From Bradyrhizobium algeriense (GTDB lineage: Bacteria > Pseudomonadota > Alphaproteobacteria > Rhizobiales > Xanthobacteraceae), in assembly GCF_036924595.1 (NCBI RefSeq), contig NZ_JAZHRV010000001.1, positions 620,001 to 684,000 on the forward strand: 64,000 nucleotides of DNA, given 5' to 3'. The translations under genes and the position numbers were made by a program. Positions 45,405 through 53,989 of this stretch are shown in pieces. How positions within the stretch are numbered: position 1 is the first letter of the stretch; the number at the start of each line of letters is the position of its first letter. The notes below the pieces were generated by a model. The model did not search any database. It worked only from the letters and a program-made list of their open reading frames with translations, and was not told the origin of the DNA.

Positions 45405-46427
45405 TCAGCGTCGCGCTTGCGGCCGCGCGCCGCCCTGGGCTTTGATCGCCCGCAAGACTTTTTCCGGCGTGATCGGCAGTTCATCCATGCGCACGCCGAC
45501 CGCATTGAAGATGGCATTGGCGACCGCGGGCAGCACGGGGTTGGCGCACATCTCGCCGGGGCCTTTGGCGCCGAACGGTCCATCGGCCGCGGGGCGTTCC
45601 AGCACCGCGATATCGTGCGGGCAGATGTCGCCGGGGCCGGGCATCAGATACTCGACGAAATCGCGCGGGCCATGCGCGGGGTCGGGATAATAGGGCTCGG
45701 GCGTTTCAAACAGCGCGTGGCTGATCCCCATCCACGCGCCGCCGATGAGTTGTTGCTCCACCAGGCGCGGATTGAGAGCGCGGCCCAATTCATACGCGCT
45801 GTCCATCCGCACCATCGCGACCTCGCCGGTTTCGTCGTCGACCTCGACCTCGGCGACAAGGCAGGCGTGCGCGTAGCAGGTGGCGGGCGACATCTCGCCG
45901 GTCTCGGGATTAACCTCGGACAACGGCACCAGAAAGATGCCGCGTCCGGATATCGTCTTGCCCTGCTTGAACTGCGCGGCGATGGCGACGTCCTTGGTGG
46001 AGATCGAGCGGTGCGGCGCGCCCTTGACGTGGATGTTGCCGCGCCCGTCGGTATCGAGATCGGCGGCGTTGACCTCCAGTTCCTCGGCGGCGGCTTCCAT
46101 CATGACGCCGCGCGCTTCCTTGGCCGCCGCCATGACAGCATTGCCGACGCGATGGGTGCCGCGCGAGGCGAACGAACCCATGCAGTGCGGACCGGTGTCG
46201 GAATCCGCGGTGTCGACATAGACGTCTTCGACCGGCACGCCGAGCGTCTCCGCGCAGATCTGCCGCGTCACCGACTTCATGCCCTGGCCGAGGTCGATCG
46301 ACGACAGGGACACCGTGAACTTGCCGCTGGGGTTGGAATGAACCAGCGCCTGGCTGGGGTCGCCGCCGAGGTTCATGCCGATGGGATAGTTGATCGAGGC
46401 GATGCCGCGTCCGCGATGCTTGGCCAT
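45405..46427 (-). CDS. Molybdenum hydroxylase large subunit, C-terminal piece
   Basis: A 340-residue protein corresponding to the second half of a xanthine-dehydrogenase/CoxL-type large subunit, with GRGIASINYPIGMNLGGDPSQALVHSNPSGKF near the start, GSFASRGTHRVGNAV, and AKGPGEM near the end, which carries the catalytic Glu. It starts two bases after the stop of the N-terminal piece and has its own AGGAGG site, so it is probably made as a separate chain that pairs with the other piece. This split is unusual (see findings). Confidence 0.85.
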   Translation of the reverse strand: MAKHRGRGIASINYPIGMNLGGDPSQALVHSNPSGKFTVSLSSIDLGQGMKSVTRQICAETLGVPVEDVYVDTADSDTGPHCMGSFASRGTHRVGNAVMAAAKEARGVMMEAAAEELEVNAADLDTDGRGNIHVKGAPHRSISTKDVAIAAQFKQGKTISGRGIFLVPLSEVNPETGEMSPATCYAHACLVAEVEVDDETGEVAMVRMDSAYELGRALNPRLVEQQLIGGAWMGISHALFETPEPYYPDPAHGPRDFVEYLMPGPGDICPHDIAVLERPAADGPFGAKGPGEMCANPVLPAVANAIFNAVGVRMDELPITPEKVLRAIKAQGGARPQARR

Positions 46428-46429
46428 GG

Positions 46430-48013
46430 TCAGCGCCTCCTGGTACCGAAGACGGAGGAGAAGCGGGTAGCGCCATGCGAGGGCGATGGAGCCTGCGGCC
46501 TCGGGGGAGGAGGTGTCGGCGCGGGAGGCGGCGGCTGGATAGATGCAGGAGGCGCACGATCGTAGGTGGTCCGCTGTTGCGAAGCCGCGGCGCGTTGCGG
46601 AACAGGTTCAAGCGGCGTCGGCGATATCGCCGCCCGGCTGCCACCGCCGTCCGTGCGCGAGGACATGTGCTTGATCTCTTCGCGAAGCGGCCATTTTGCT
46701 TTCTCGGCGGCGACCTGGACGCATTCGATCAGGGCCGTGTTCTTGGCTTCGCGCCGGTGCGCCTTCATGTCGCCGTCGCGATAGGCGTTGAGAATCCGGA
46801 ACTCCATCGGGTCGATGCCGACGAGATGCGCGAGCTTGTCCATCTGGCATTCGAGCGCAAAGTCCATCGCGGTGACGCCGAAGCCGCGCATGGCGGTCGC
46901 AGGCGTCCGGTTGGTGAACACGCAGTAGACGTCGCCATGGACGTTCGGGATCGTGTAGGGGCCGGGCAGGTGAGCGACGCATTTGACGACGGCGTAACTT
47001 GAAAGCCTTGTATAGGCGCCGCTGTCGAAATAGGCGCGGATCTTGCGCGCGACGATGCGTCCGTCGCGCATCACGCCGTCCTTGATGTAGATGCGCTCGG
47101 CGCCGCGCGGCGAGCCGAATTGCATCTCCTCTTCGCGGCCGAGCTGATAGCGCACCGGACGCCCTGTCAGCATCGCGCCGAGAATGGCGAGCGGTTCGGT
47201 CAGCGTGTCCACCTTGCCGCCGAAACCGCCGCCGACGGTCCCGCCGATGAAGTGAAAGGTGTTGGAGGGCACGTCGAGGATTTTTGCGCAGGTATCGAGC
47301 GAGAAGAACAAGGCCTGCGTTGAGGTGTAGACGACGTAGCGCCCGTTGGTGTCGGGGGCTGCGATCGAACCGTTGGTTTCGGTCGGCGCATGCTCGATCG
47401 GCGACATCTGGTAACGCTGTTCGAGGACATGATCCGCCTCGGCGAAGCCGCGCTCGACGTCGCCGAAGCGCAGTTTTTGGTGATCGTAGACGTCATGATA
47501 GGTGAAGGTGTTCTTGGGGTAGGTCTCGTTGACGACGGGCGCGCCCGGCTTCAGCGCGTCCTCGACGTCGAACACCGCGGGCAACGGCTCGTAATCGACC
47601 CGCACTTTCGCGATGGCTTCAAAGGCTTCCCGCGGGCTGTCGGCGACGATGGCGACGATCGGCTCGCCCTTGTAGCGGACCTTGTCGACGGCGAGCGACG
47701 GCTCGTCGTCCTTGCCGAAGTTGATCAGGCTCAGCAGCGTGTTGAGATTGACCGGGACGTCGACCCCGCGGATGATGCGCCGCACGCCGGGCGAGCGTTC
47801 CGCCTCCATCGTGTCAATCCGGCGCAGGCGAGCGTGGGCGTGCGGGCTGCGTAGTACTTTAAGATGCAGCATGCCCTGCAGCTTGTGATCGTCGAAATAG
47901 GTCGAGGTGCCCGTGACATGGCCGAGCATGTCCTGGCGCTGCGTGCCCTTGCCGATTTCCTTTAAGTTGTCGTCGCGCTCGTCGGCGAAGATGTCCTTGC
48001 GCAGTTCCAGCAT
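46430..48013 (-). CDS. Molybdenum hydroxylase large subunit, N-terminal piece
   Basis: A 527-residue protein with the N-terminal half of a xanthine-dehydrogenase/CoxL-type large subunit: GHVTGTSTYFDD, IGGTVGGGFGGKVDT (261-267), and active-site loop AMRGFG (374-379) rather than the AYRCSFR loop of CO dehydrogenase. Residues about 450-512 are a Pro/Ser/Thr-rich tail (SIQPPPPAPTPPPPRP). The TGA stop lies two bases before the C-terminal piece. It follows CoxS by 11 bases. The loop suggests hydroxylation of a ring, not CO oxidation. Confidence 0.85.
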   Translation of the reverse strand: MLELRKDIFADERDDNLKEIGKGTQRQDMLGHVTGTSTYFDDHKLQGMLHLKVLRSPHAHARLRRIDTMEAERSPGVRRIIRGVDVPVNLNTLLSLINFGKDDEPSLAVDKVRYKGEPIVAIVADSPREAFEAIAKVRVDYEPLPAVFDVEDALKPGAPVVNETYPKNTFTYHDVYDHQKLRFGDVERGFAEADHVLEQRYQMSPIEHAPTETNGSIAAPDTNGRYVVYTSTQALFFSLDTCAKILDVPSNTFHFIGGTVGGGFGGKVDTLTEPLAILGAMLTGRPVRYQLGREEEMQFGSPRGAERIYIKDGVMRDGRIVARKIRAYFDSGAYTRLSSYAVVKCVAHLPGPYTIPNVHGDVYCVFTNRTPATAMRGFGVTAMDFALECQMDKLAHLVGIDPMEFRILNAYRDGDMKAHRREAKNTALIECVQVAAEKAKWPLREEIKHMSSRTDGGGSRAAISPTPLEPVPQRAAASQQRTTYDRAPPASIQPPPPAPTPPPPRPQAPSPSHGATRFSSVFGTRRR

Positions 48014-48024
48014 GGTCGTTCCCC

Positions 48025-48504
48025 TCAGGCGCGGGCGCGTCCGCTCGTGGCGGCGGCGAGGACGGCGTTGATGATCGGCTCGTAGCCGGTACAGCGGCAG
48101 ATATTGCCCGAGATCGCCTCAATGACCTCGGCACGGGTCGGCGAGGGATTGCGATCGAGCAGTGCCTTCGCCGCCATCAGCATGCCCGGGGTGCAGTAGC
48201 CGCACTGCGCCGCGAATTGCTCCATGAAGGCGCGCTGCAGCGGGTGCAGGTTGGGCCCGTCCTTCAGCCCGTCGAGCGTTTCGATCGAGCGGCCGTTCAC
48301 GGTTTCCGCCAGCGTCAGGCAGGAGAGATGGAGTTCGCCGTCGATCAGCACGCTGCAGGCGCCGCAGCCGCCCTGGCCGCAGCCGAATTTCGGCGTCATG
48401 TCGCCGATCAATTCGCGGAGCGCGACCAGCAGATTGACGCCGCCGTCGACGAACACGGCGACATCGCGGCCATTGTGACGAAACTGGAGCGGGGTCTTGG
48501 TCAT
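48025..48504 (-). CDS. Molybdenum hydroxylase 2Fe-2S small subunit (CoxS-like)
   Basis: A 159-residue ferredoxin-type subunit. Plant-type cluster: CGQGGCGACSVLIDGELHLSC (about 42-63); second cluster: CGYCTPGMLMAAKALL and CRCTGY. It carries electrons from the molybdenum to the FAD subunit. It is five bases downstream of CoxM and 11 bases upstream of the large-subunit piece. Confidence 0.92.
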   Translation of the reverse strand: MTKTPLQFRHNGRDVAVFVDGGVNLLVALRELIGDMTPKFGCGQGGCGACSVLIDGELHLSCLTLAETVNGRSIETLDGLKDGPNLHPLQRAFMEQFAAQCGYCTPGMLMAAKALLDRNPSPTRAEVIEAISGNICRCTGYEPIINAVLAAATSGRARA

Positions 48505-48509
48505 GATAC

Positions 48510-49328
48510 TTACTCCAGGCCGGACAGCAGGCGGCGCAGATGAACGCCGACGATCTCGCGGCGATACCAGGCGCTGCCGAGCGCGTTGTCCGCGGGCGAT
48601 ACGCCCTCTGTTGCGGCCGCAGCCGCAGCGCTGATTGCCGCATCGTCGAGTGCGCGTCCCTCCAGCGCGCGTTCGGCGGCCCTTGCGCGAATCTGCGTCG
48701 CGGCCATCGAGGCGAGCGCGATGCGGGCCCCCGATATGCGGCCACCGCTGACAGGCAGGTGCGCGGCAATCGTGATCACCGAACCGCCCTTCGGCTTGAT
48801 GCGGGCGATCTTGCGATAGCGGAAGGCGTCGGCGCTCGCGGGCCGCGCACAGGAGACGGCCAGCACCAGCGCGCCGCTCTGGCGTTCGCGGGATTGCAAA
48901 AATTCCTCGATTGCCATGTCGCGCGCGCCGAGCCCGCCCTGGACGGAGACGGTCGCGTCGAGCGCCAGCAGCGCGACGGTGAAATCGCCATAGGGGCTGG
49001 GTGCAAACAAATTGCCGCCGACCGTGCCCATGTTGCGCACCGCCGGTCCGCCGATCGAACGGGCCGGCGCGTGCAGAAAGGCAAGATCGCGCTCGGCCAG
49101 AATTTTGGCGAAGGTGACGCCGGCGCCGAGTGTGATGCGTGAGCTCGCCACATCGATGCGAGACAGCGCCCCGTCGGTCACGCGCACGACGGTCGAGATC
49201 GAGATATCGCCTTCATTGAGGGCGCGCATCACCAGCGTGCCGCCGCCGAGATAGCGCGCGCCGCGGTCGGACGACAGCGCCGACGCCGCCTCGCCAAAAC
49301 TCGCGAATGTCTTCACCGTGACAGGCAT
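48510..49328 (-). CDS. Molybdenum hydroxylase FAD subunit (CoxM-like)
   Basis: A 272-residue FAD-binding protein with the first FAD loop YLGGGTLVMRAL and the second GTVGGNLFAPSPYGDF, then the C-terminal CO_deh_flav_C domain (ISGARIALASMAATQIRARAAERALEG). It passes electrons from 2Fe-2S to an acceptor. It lies between the SRPBCC pair and CoxS in the cluster. Confidence 0.9.
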   Translation of the reverse strand: MPVTVKTFASFGEAASALSSDRGARYLGGGTLVMRALNEGDISISTVVRVTDGALSRIDVASSRITLGAGVTFAKILAERDLAFLHAPARSIGGPAVRNMGTVGGNLFAPSPYGDFTVALLALDATVSVQGGLGARDMAIEEFLQSRERQSGALVLAVSCARPASADAFRYRKIARIKPKGGSVITIAAHLPVSGGRISGARIALASMAATQIRARAAERALEGRALDDAAISAAAAAATEGVSPADNALGSAWYRREIVGVHLRRLLSGLE

Positions 49329-49344
49329 GGTTTCGCCTCCGCGT

Positions 49345-49788
49345 TCATGCGGCCTCCTTCAGGTGCCGGCGAATGGCTTCGAAGCCGGCTTGATAGATCT
49401 GTTCCGCGACCATCTGCGTCAGCCGCTCGGCATCCGCGGGCCGCGTGGTGAACCTGGATTCCCAATGCCAGAAGGTGCGGTCGCCGTCGGTGACCGGCAG
49501 CAGGCGGACATGGGCGACATAGTTGAACATCGGGATCGGCGTATCGAGCAGGCAATAGCTGAAGGTCTGTTCGAGGTCGGACAGCGCAAGTAATTGTTCG
49601 CGCAATTCCGAACCGTCCTGCAGCTTGAAGCGGCGCACGCAGCCGATCTTGTCGGAAGCCTGCGCGCGCTCGATGGTGCTGGTCGCCACCGCGGGATGCC
49701 AGCGGTCGTGGCCGTTGAAATCGCGCAGCACGTTCCAGACCGCGCCGGTCGGCGCGTCGAGGATCGTGCTTTTGACGATATGCGGCAC
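49345..49788 (-). CDS. SRPBCC (CoxG-like) protein B
   Basis: A 147-residue START-like protein beginning at GTG 49788 (GGAGG lies five bases before). AVWNVLRDFNGHDRWHPAVATSTIERAQASDKIGCVRRFKLQDGSELREQLLALSDLEQTFSYCLLDTPIPMFNYVAHVRLLPV matches its neighbour at 49790 closely, so the two arose by duplication. CoxG helps attach CO dehydrogenase to the membrane; such a role is plausible here. Starts one base after the stop of protein A. Confidence 0.8.
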   Translation of the reverse strand: MPHIVKSTILDAPTGAVWNVLRDFNGHDRWHPAVATSTIERAQASDKIGCVRRFKLQDGSELREQLLALSDLEQTFSYCLLDTPIPMFNYVAHVRLLPVTDGDRTFWHWESRFTTRPADAERLTQMVAEQIYQAGFEAIRRHLKEAA

Positions 49789-49789
49789 A

Positions 49790-50227
49790 CTAGCCTCCGA
49801 AGGCACGCTTGAGGGCGTCGAATCCGCCCTGAAACACGCCGGTCCCGATATTGCTGACAAGCTCGTTCTCGCGCTCGGGCGCACAGTCGAACTCGGCGGT
49901 CCATTCCAGAAAAGTCTGGTCGCCGTCGGTCACCGGCGTCAGCCGCAACGTCGCGACGTAGTTCTCCACCCCCATCGGCGACTCCAGAATGGAGTAGGTG
50001 CAGAACATGTCGTAGTCGGAGAGGCCGAGTAGTTTTTCGCGGATGCGATCGCCGTTGCGCAGGCGAAAGTCGCGCACGCATCCGATCTTGTCCGCGGGCT
50101 CTCCGCCCTCAATGCGGCTTTCCGCAATCGCCGGATGCCAGTTCGGCATGCCGTTGAAGTCGCGCACGCGCGCCCAGACGCGGTCGTTGCGGGCGTTGAC
50201 GACGGTGGAGACGTAGACCCGGGCCAT
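49790..50227 (-). CDS. SRPBCC (CoxG-like) protein A
   Basis: A 145-residue START-like domain (RVWARVRDFNGMPNWHPAIAESRIEGGEPADKIGCVRDFRLRNGDRIREKLLGLSDYDMFCTYSILESPMGVENYVATLRLTPV). It lies nine bases after the flotillin gene and one base before its paralogue. These domains form a hydrophobic pocket for lipids, quinones or ring compounds. Adjacent Mo-hydroxylase subunits support a CoxG-like role. Confidence 0.82.
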   Translation of the reverse strand: MARVYVSTVVNARNDRVWARVRDFNGMPNWHPAIAESRIEGGEPADKIGCVRDFRLRNGDRIREKLLGLSDYDMFCTYSILESPMGVENYVATLRLTPVTDGDQTFLEWTAEFDCAPERENELVSNIGTGVFQGGFDALKRAFGG

Positions 50228-50236
50228 GACGTGCTC

Positions 50237-53128
50237 TTAACCTTTCTTGCGCGGTCCGCGTTCGGCGGCGGGCTCGCCGGGGGCGGGGGAGGCAGGGGGC
50301 GCGTCGGGCTTGCTCTGACTGCTCTTGCGCGTTGCCTCCTGGATGCCCTGCATATCGCGCGCCTCGCGAATGATTCCGGGCATCTTGGCGAGGCTCCCGC
50401 CCTCGACGCCGATGTCGGCGAGGATCGAGTCGATCAGCGGCGCCTGCACCCGGTAACGCAGCGCCGAGTCGATCACCTCGTCGGTGGCGCTGCGGCCGCC
50501 ATTGCCGCCGCCGCCGTTGAGCCCGTCCACCTGAAGGATGCGGATACCTTCGATCTTCTCCATCGGCTTGACGCTCTCGCGCACAATGCCCTCGATGCGG
50601 TCGAGCAGCTTGCGGCGGAACAGCGAGTAGCGCGCCTGGTCGGTGAGCACGTTCTCGGCTTCGTTGAGCAGCCGCTGTGCTTCGGCCTCGACGGCGGCGC
50701 GCACGCGCTCGGCGTCGGCCGCGATCTTCGTCTCCTCGGCCCGCTTCTCCGCCAGCAGCACCTCGATGGTCTTCTGGCGTTTGGCGATCTCGCTGTCGCG
50801 GGCGGTGACGACGCGCTCGGCCGCCTCGGTCGCTCCCGCGCGCGCATCCTCGGCCGCCACCTTGGCGGCCGATTCCTCGAGAGATTTCTGATAGAGGGCG
50901 ATCGCCTTTTCCATCAGCGCCGTTTCGACTTCCTTCTCGCGATTGACCTCGAGTTTCCGCAGATCGCGCTCGCGGCCGATGCGCGCCTCGTCGAGGCCGC
51001 GGTCGGAGGCGATGCGGGCGCGTTCCACTTCCTCGCGAGAGGCGATCTCGGCTTCCTGCAGCGCCTGGACGCGGCCGACCTCGAGCTGCTCGATCGCGCG
51101 ACGGCGGGCGAGCCTCGCGGCTTCGAGCGCCTGTTCGCGCGAGACATCTGTTGTCTCGACTTCCTTGCGCGCGATGATCTCGGCCTGCTTGACCTGGCGA
51201 TCGGCATCGATCCGTTCGGAGCGCTTGGCGGCGAGCGCGATTACGCGCTCCTCGTCGGCGATCTCGACCGCCTTCTTCTGGTCGATATTGAGCACTTCAC
51301 GGGTTTTGGATGAGGCGATGCGTTCGGCTTCCAGCGCCAGTTCGACCTCGACGCGCCGCCGTTCGATCGCATCGCGGCGCTTGAGTTCGGCGGCCTCGAT
51401 CGATTCGGTGCGGTCGATCTCGAGCCCCCTTGTTTCCTTCTCCGCCCGGATACGCTGGGCGGCGATCACCTTCTCCTGGGCAATGCGCGCGGCCTCGATC
51501 GCTTCGCGCGAGGCGATGTCGGCCTCCTCGATGGCACGGTTGCGCGCGATTTCGAGCGAGCGAACGCGCTCTTCCTGGGCGATGCGGGAGGATTCGGTCG
51601 CCTCGCGCGCGGTGATCCCGGCGACTTCCAGCGCCTGGTTGCGCTCGATTTCCAGCTTGCGCGTAGCGTGCTCGGCGCCGATCCGTTCGGCGGCGAGCGT
51701 CCGCTCTCGCGCGATCCGTGCGGCTTCCACGGCCTTCTGTGCCTCGATCTCCGCTTCCTGAATGGTGCGCACCTGCGCGATCTCCAGCGAGCGGGTGCGC
51801 TCGTCGGAGGCGATGCGTTCGACGTTGACGATGGTAGTTTGGGCGATGCGGGCCTTTTCGGTCGCCTCGCGCGCCGCGATTTCGGCTTCCTCGACCGCGC
51901 GGGTACGCTCGATCTCGCGCCTTCGGGTTTCTTCCTCGTTGGCGATCCGCGCGTCGGTGATGGAGCGATCCTGCTGGATGCGCGCCTTCTCGACCGCCTC
52001 GCGGGCTGTGATCTCGGCTTCCTCGACCGACCGCGTGCGCTCGATGTCGCGCTGGCGCACCTCGCGTTCGGAGGCGATGCGGGCGGTATCGACCGCGCGC
52101 TGGTTGGCGATCTTGGCTTTTTCGATTTCCTCGCGCGCGAGCAATTCCTTCTCTTCCACCGCGCGCGTGCGCTCGATCTCACGGTGACGGGTCTCGCGCT
52201 CGGAGGAGATGCGGGCTTCGGCGATCGCCTGTTCGTTGGCGATGCGGGCCTTCTCGATGGCTTCACGGGCGGAAATCTGCGCCTGTTCGGCCTCGGTCTC
52301 GCGCAAGGCGCGCTCGCGCGCCACCTCGGTGCGCTGCAGCGCCCGGCGCATCTCGATGTCGCGTTCCTGTTCGAGGCGGGCGGTCTCGCTTTCGCGCTCG
52401 ATCTCCAGCGCCTGACGCTCGGCGTCGAGGTTGCGGGTCCGGATCTTGATCATCGAATCCTGTTCGATGTCGTTGCGCAGCTTGCGCTTGGCCTCGATAT
52501 CCTCCATCAGGCGGGTCAGGCCCTCGGCGTCGAATCGGTTCGATGGATTAAAGTATTCCAGATCGGTCTGGTCGAGGTCGGTGATGGCGACGGATTCGAG
52601 TTCGAGGCCGTTCTGGGCGAGCGCTTCGGCGGCGGCGGCCTTGAGCCGCGTGACGTATTCGCCGCGCTGCTCGTGCATCTGTTCCATGGTCATTTCGGCG
52701 GCGACCGAACGTATGGCGGAGACGAACTTGCCGGAAAGCAGGGCGTGCAACTGCTCAGGCTCGAGCGTGCGCCGCCCGAGCGTGGCGGCGGCGATCGCGA
52801 CCGCCTCGCGCGTCGGCTGCACCCGCACGTAAAAGTCGGCCTCGATGTCGATACGCATGCGGTCGCGGGTAATCACCGCGTCATGCTTGGCCCGCACGAT
52901 GCCCATCGGAAGCACGTTCATGTTGACGGGCGTAAAGTCGTGGATGAAAGGCAGCACGAAGGCGCCGCCGTTGATCACGACGCGTTCGCCGAGCAGGCCG
53001 GTTCGGACGAAGGAGACTTCCTTCGACGAACGGTGGTAGAGCCAGTTCACGATGTAGACGACGATGGCGATCACGACGATCGCAACGATCAGCCAGAGAA
53101 TCAATTCGCCAACCAGAGTCCCCGACAT
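50237..53128 (-). CDS. Flotillin/SPFH-family protein with giant hendecad coiled coil
   Basis: A 963-residue protein. N-terminal membrane helix (about 8-31), SPFH domain (about 33-210, with SFVRTGLLGERVVINGGAFVLPF), then more than 500 residues of continuous charged coiled coil. Residues 287-583 contain seven tandem units, six of 44 residues and one of 33. A C-terminal domain (about 780-915) and a Pro-rich tail end it. Flotillins form membrane microdomain scaffolds; usual bacterial flotillins are about 480-700 residues. It sits between the TIM-barrel gene and the CoxG-like pair. Confidence 0.88.
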   Translation of the reverse strand: MSGTLVGELILWLIVAIVVIAIVVYIVNWLYHRSSKEVSFVRTGLLGERVVINGGAFVLPFIHDFTPVNMNVLPMGIVRAKHDAVITRDRMRIDIEADFYVRVQPTREAVAIAAATLGRRTLEPEQLHALLSGKFVSAIRSVAAEMTMEQMHEQRGEYVTRLKAAAAEALAQNGLELESVAITDLDQTDLEYFNPSNRFDAEGLTRLMEDIEAKRKLRNDIEQDSMIKIRTRNLDAERQALEIERESETARLEQERDIEMRRALQRTEVARERALRETEAEQAQISAREAIEKARIANEQAIAEARISSERETRHREIERTRAVEEKELLAREEIEKAKIANQRAVDTARIASEREVRQRDIERTRSVEEAEITAREAVEKARIQQDRSITDARIANEEETRRREIERTRAVEEAEIAAREATEKARIAQTTIVNVERIASDERTRSLEIAQVRTIQEAEIEAQKAVEAARIARERTLAAERIGAEHATRKLEIERNQALEVAGITAREATESSRIAQEERVRSLEIARNRAIEEADIASREAIEAARIAQEKVIAAQRIRAEKETRGLEIDRTESIEAAELKRRDAIERRRVEVELALEAERIASSKTREVLNIDQKKAVEIADEERVIALAAKRSERIDADRQVKQAEIIARKEVETTDVSREQALEAARLARRRAIEQLEVGRVQALQEAEIASREEVERARIASDRGLDEARIGRERDLRKLEVNREKEVETALMEKAIALYQKSLEESAAKVAAEDARAGATEAAERVVTARDSEIAKRQKTIEVLLAEKRAEETKIAADAERVRAAVEAEAQRLLNEAENVLTDQARYSLFRRKLLDRIEGIVRESVKPMEKIEGIRILQVDGLNGGGGNGGRSATDEVIDSALRYRVQAPLIDSILADIGVEGGSLAKMPGIIREARDMQGIQEATRKSSQSKPDAPPASPAPGEPAAERGPRKKG
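51380..52270 (-). repeat. Tandem 132-base coding repeats in the flotillin gene
   Basis: Seven units with consensus AREA-EKARIA-ER---A-RIA-E--TR--EIERTRAVEEAEI- run from residue 287 to 583; unit 6 lacks one 11-residue step. Each 44-residue unit is four 11-residue steps, a pattern that makes a straight hendecad coiled coil. The DNA units are diverged, so the repeat is old. Confidence 0.85.
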
Positions 53129-53153
53129 CTTTTCCTCCCTTTGCTCCCGGCGT

Positions 53154-53987
53154 TTACCGCGCGCCGATCGCCTTGAATTTACGAACCTGTTCCGTGAGCG
53201 CCCGCTCCACCGGCAGGCGCTCCATCGAGGAGGCGCCGTAGAAGCCGTGGCACTTGCGCGTGTGTTTCATGATGAAGTCGGCATCATCAGGCTCGGCGAT
53301 AGGACCGCCATGGGCCAGCACCAATATGTCCGGATTGACGCAGAGCGCCGCTGCCGCCCAGGTGTCGATTTGTTCCGGGCAGTCTTCGAGCCTTAGCGCG
53401 GTCTGCGCACCGATCGCACCGCCGGTGGTCAGGCCGAGATGGCAGACAATGATATCAGCGCCTGCGATGGCCATCGCGGTCGCCTGGCTTTCGCTGAACA
53501 CGTAAGGCGTCGTCAGCATGTCCTTGTCACGCGCCTTGGCGATCATGTCGATCTCCAGCGCGTAGGACATTCCGGTTTCCTCGAGATTGGCGCGAAATAC
53601 GCCGTCGATCAGCCCGACGGTTGGAAAGTTCTGCACGCCGGCAAAGCCCAGCGCCTTCAACTGGTCCAGAAAGCTGTCCATATCGCGGAACGGGTCGGTG
53701 CCGTTGACGCCGGCCAGCACCGGCGTCCTTGTGACGACGGGCAGCACTTCGCCGGCCATTTCCACGACGATGGCGTTGGCATCGCCATACGGCATCATTC
53801 CGGCAAGCGAGCCGCGCCCGGCCATGCGATAGCGGCCGGAATTATAGATGACGATCAGGTCGACGCCGCCGGCTTCCTCGCATTTGGCTGACAGACCCGT
53901 GCCGGCGCCACCGCCGACGATCGGCTCGCCCTTGGCGGCCATGGCGAGAAACTTTTTTAGGATGGCTGAACGTTCGAACTTCGCCAT
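53154..53987 (-). CDS. Phosphoenolpyruvate-hydrolase-family TIM-barrel protein
   Basis: A 277-residue TIM-barrel protein ([83 protein letters not shown]) of the family named phosphoenolpyruvate hydrolase (PF09370). The enzymatic activity of most members is unknown. The ATG at 53987 follows GAGG. In plants the same domain forms the second half of Tm-1, and a Tm-1-like domain is encoded immediately upstream here, so the two probably act together. Confidence 0.82.
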   Translation of the reverse strand: MAKFERSAILKKFLAMAAKGEPIVGGGAGTGLSAKCEEAGGVDLIVIYNSGRYRMAGRGSLAGMMPYGDANAIVVEMAGEVLPVVTRTPVLAGVNGTDPFRDMDSFLDQLKALGFAGVQNFPTVGLIDGVFRANLEETGMSYALEIDMIAKARDKDMLTTPYVFSESQATAMAIAGADIIVCHLGLTTGGAIGAQTALRLEDCPEQIDTWAAAALCVNPDILVLAHGGPIAEPDDADFIMKHTRKCHGFYGASSMERLPVERALTEQVRKFKAIGAR

Positions 53988-53989
53988 GG

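Noticed and set aside
45153..46565. Plus-strand open frame over the hydroxylase large-subunit pieces
   Set aside because: No domain recognised; opposite strand encodes clear molybdenum hydroxylase motifs.
45405..48504. True CO dehydrogenase (CoxL with AYRCSFR loop)
   Set aside because: The active loop is AMRGFG, so CO oxidation is unlikely despite the CoxD, CoxE and CoxG-like genes.
51668..53176. Open frame of about 500 codons opposite the flotillin gene
   Set aside because: It is a mirror of the repetitive Glu/Arg/Ala codons; its translation has no recognisable domain and the flotillin frame is clearly real.
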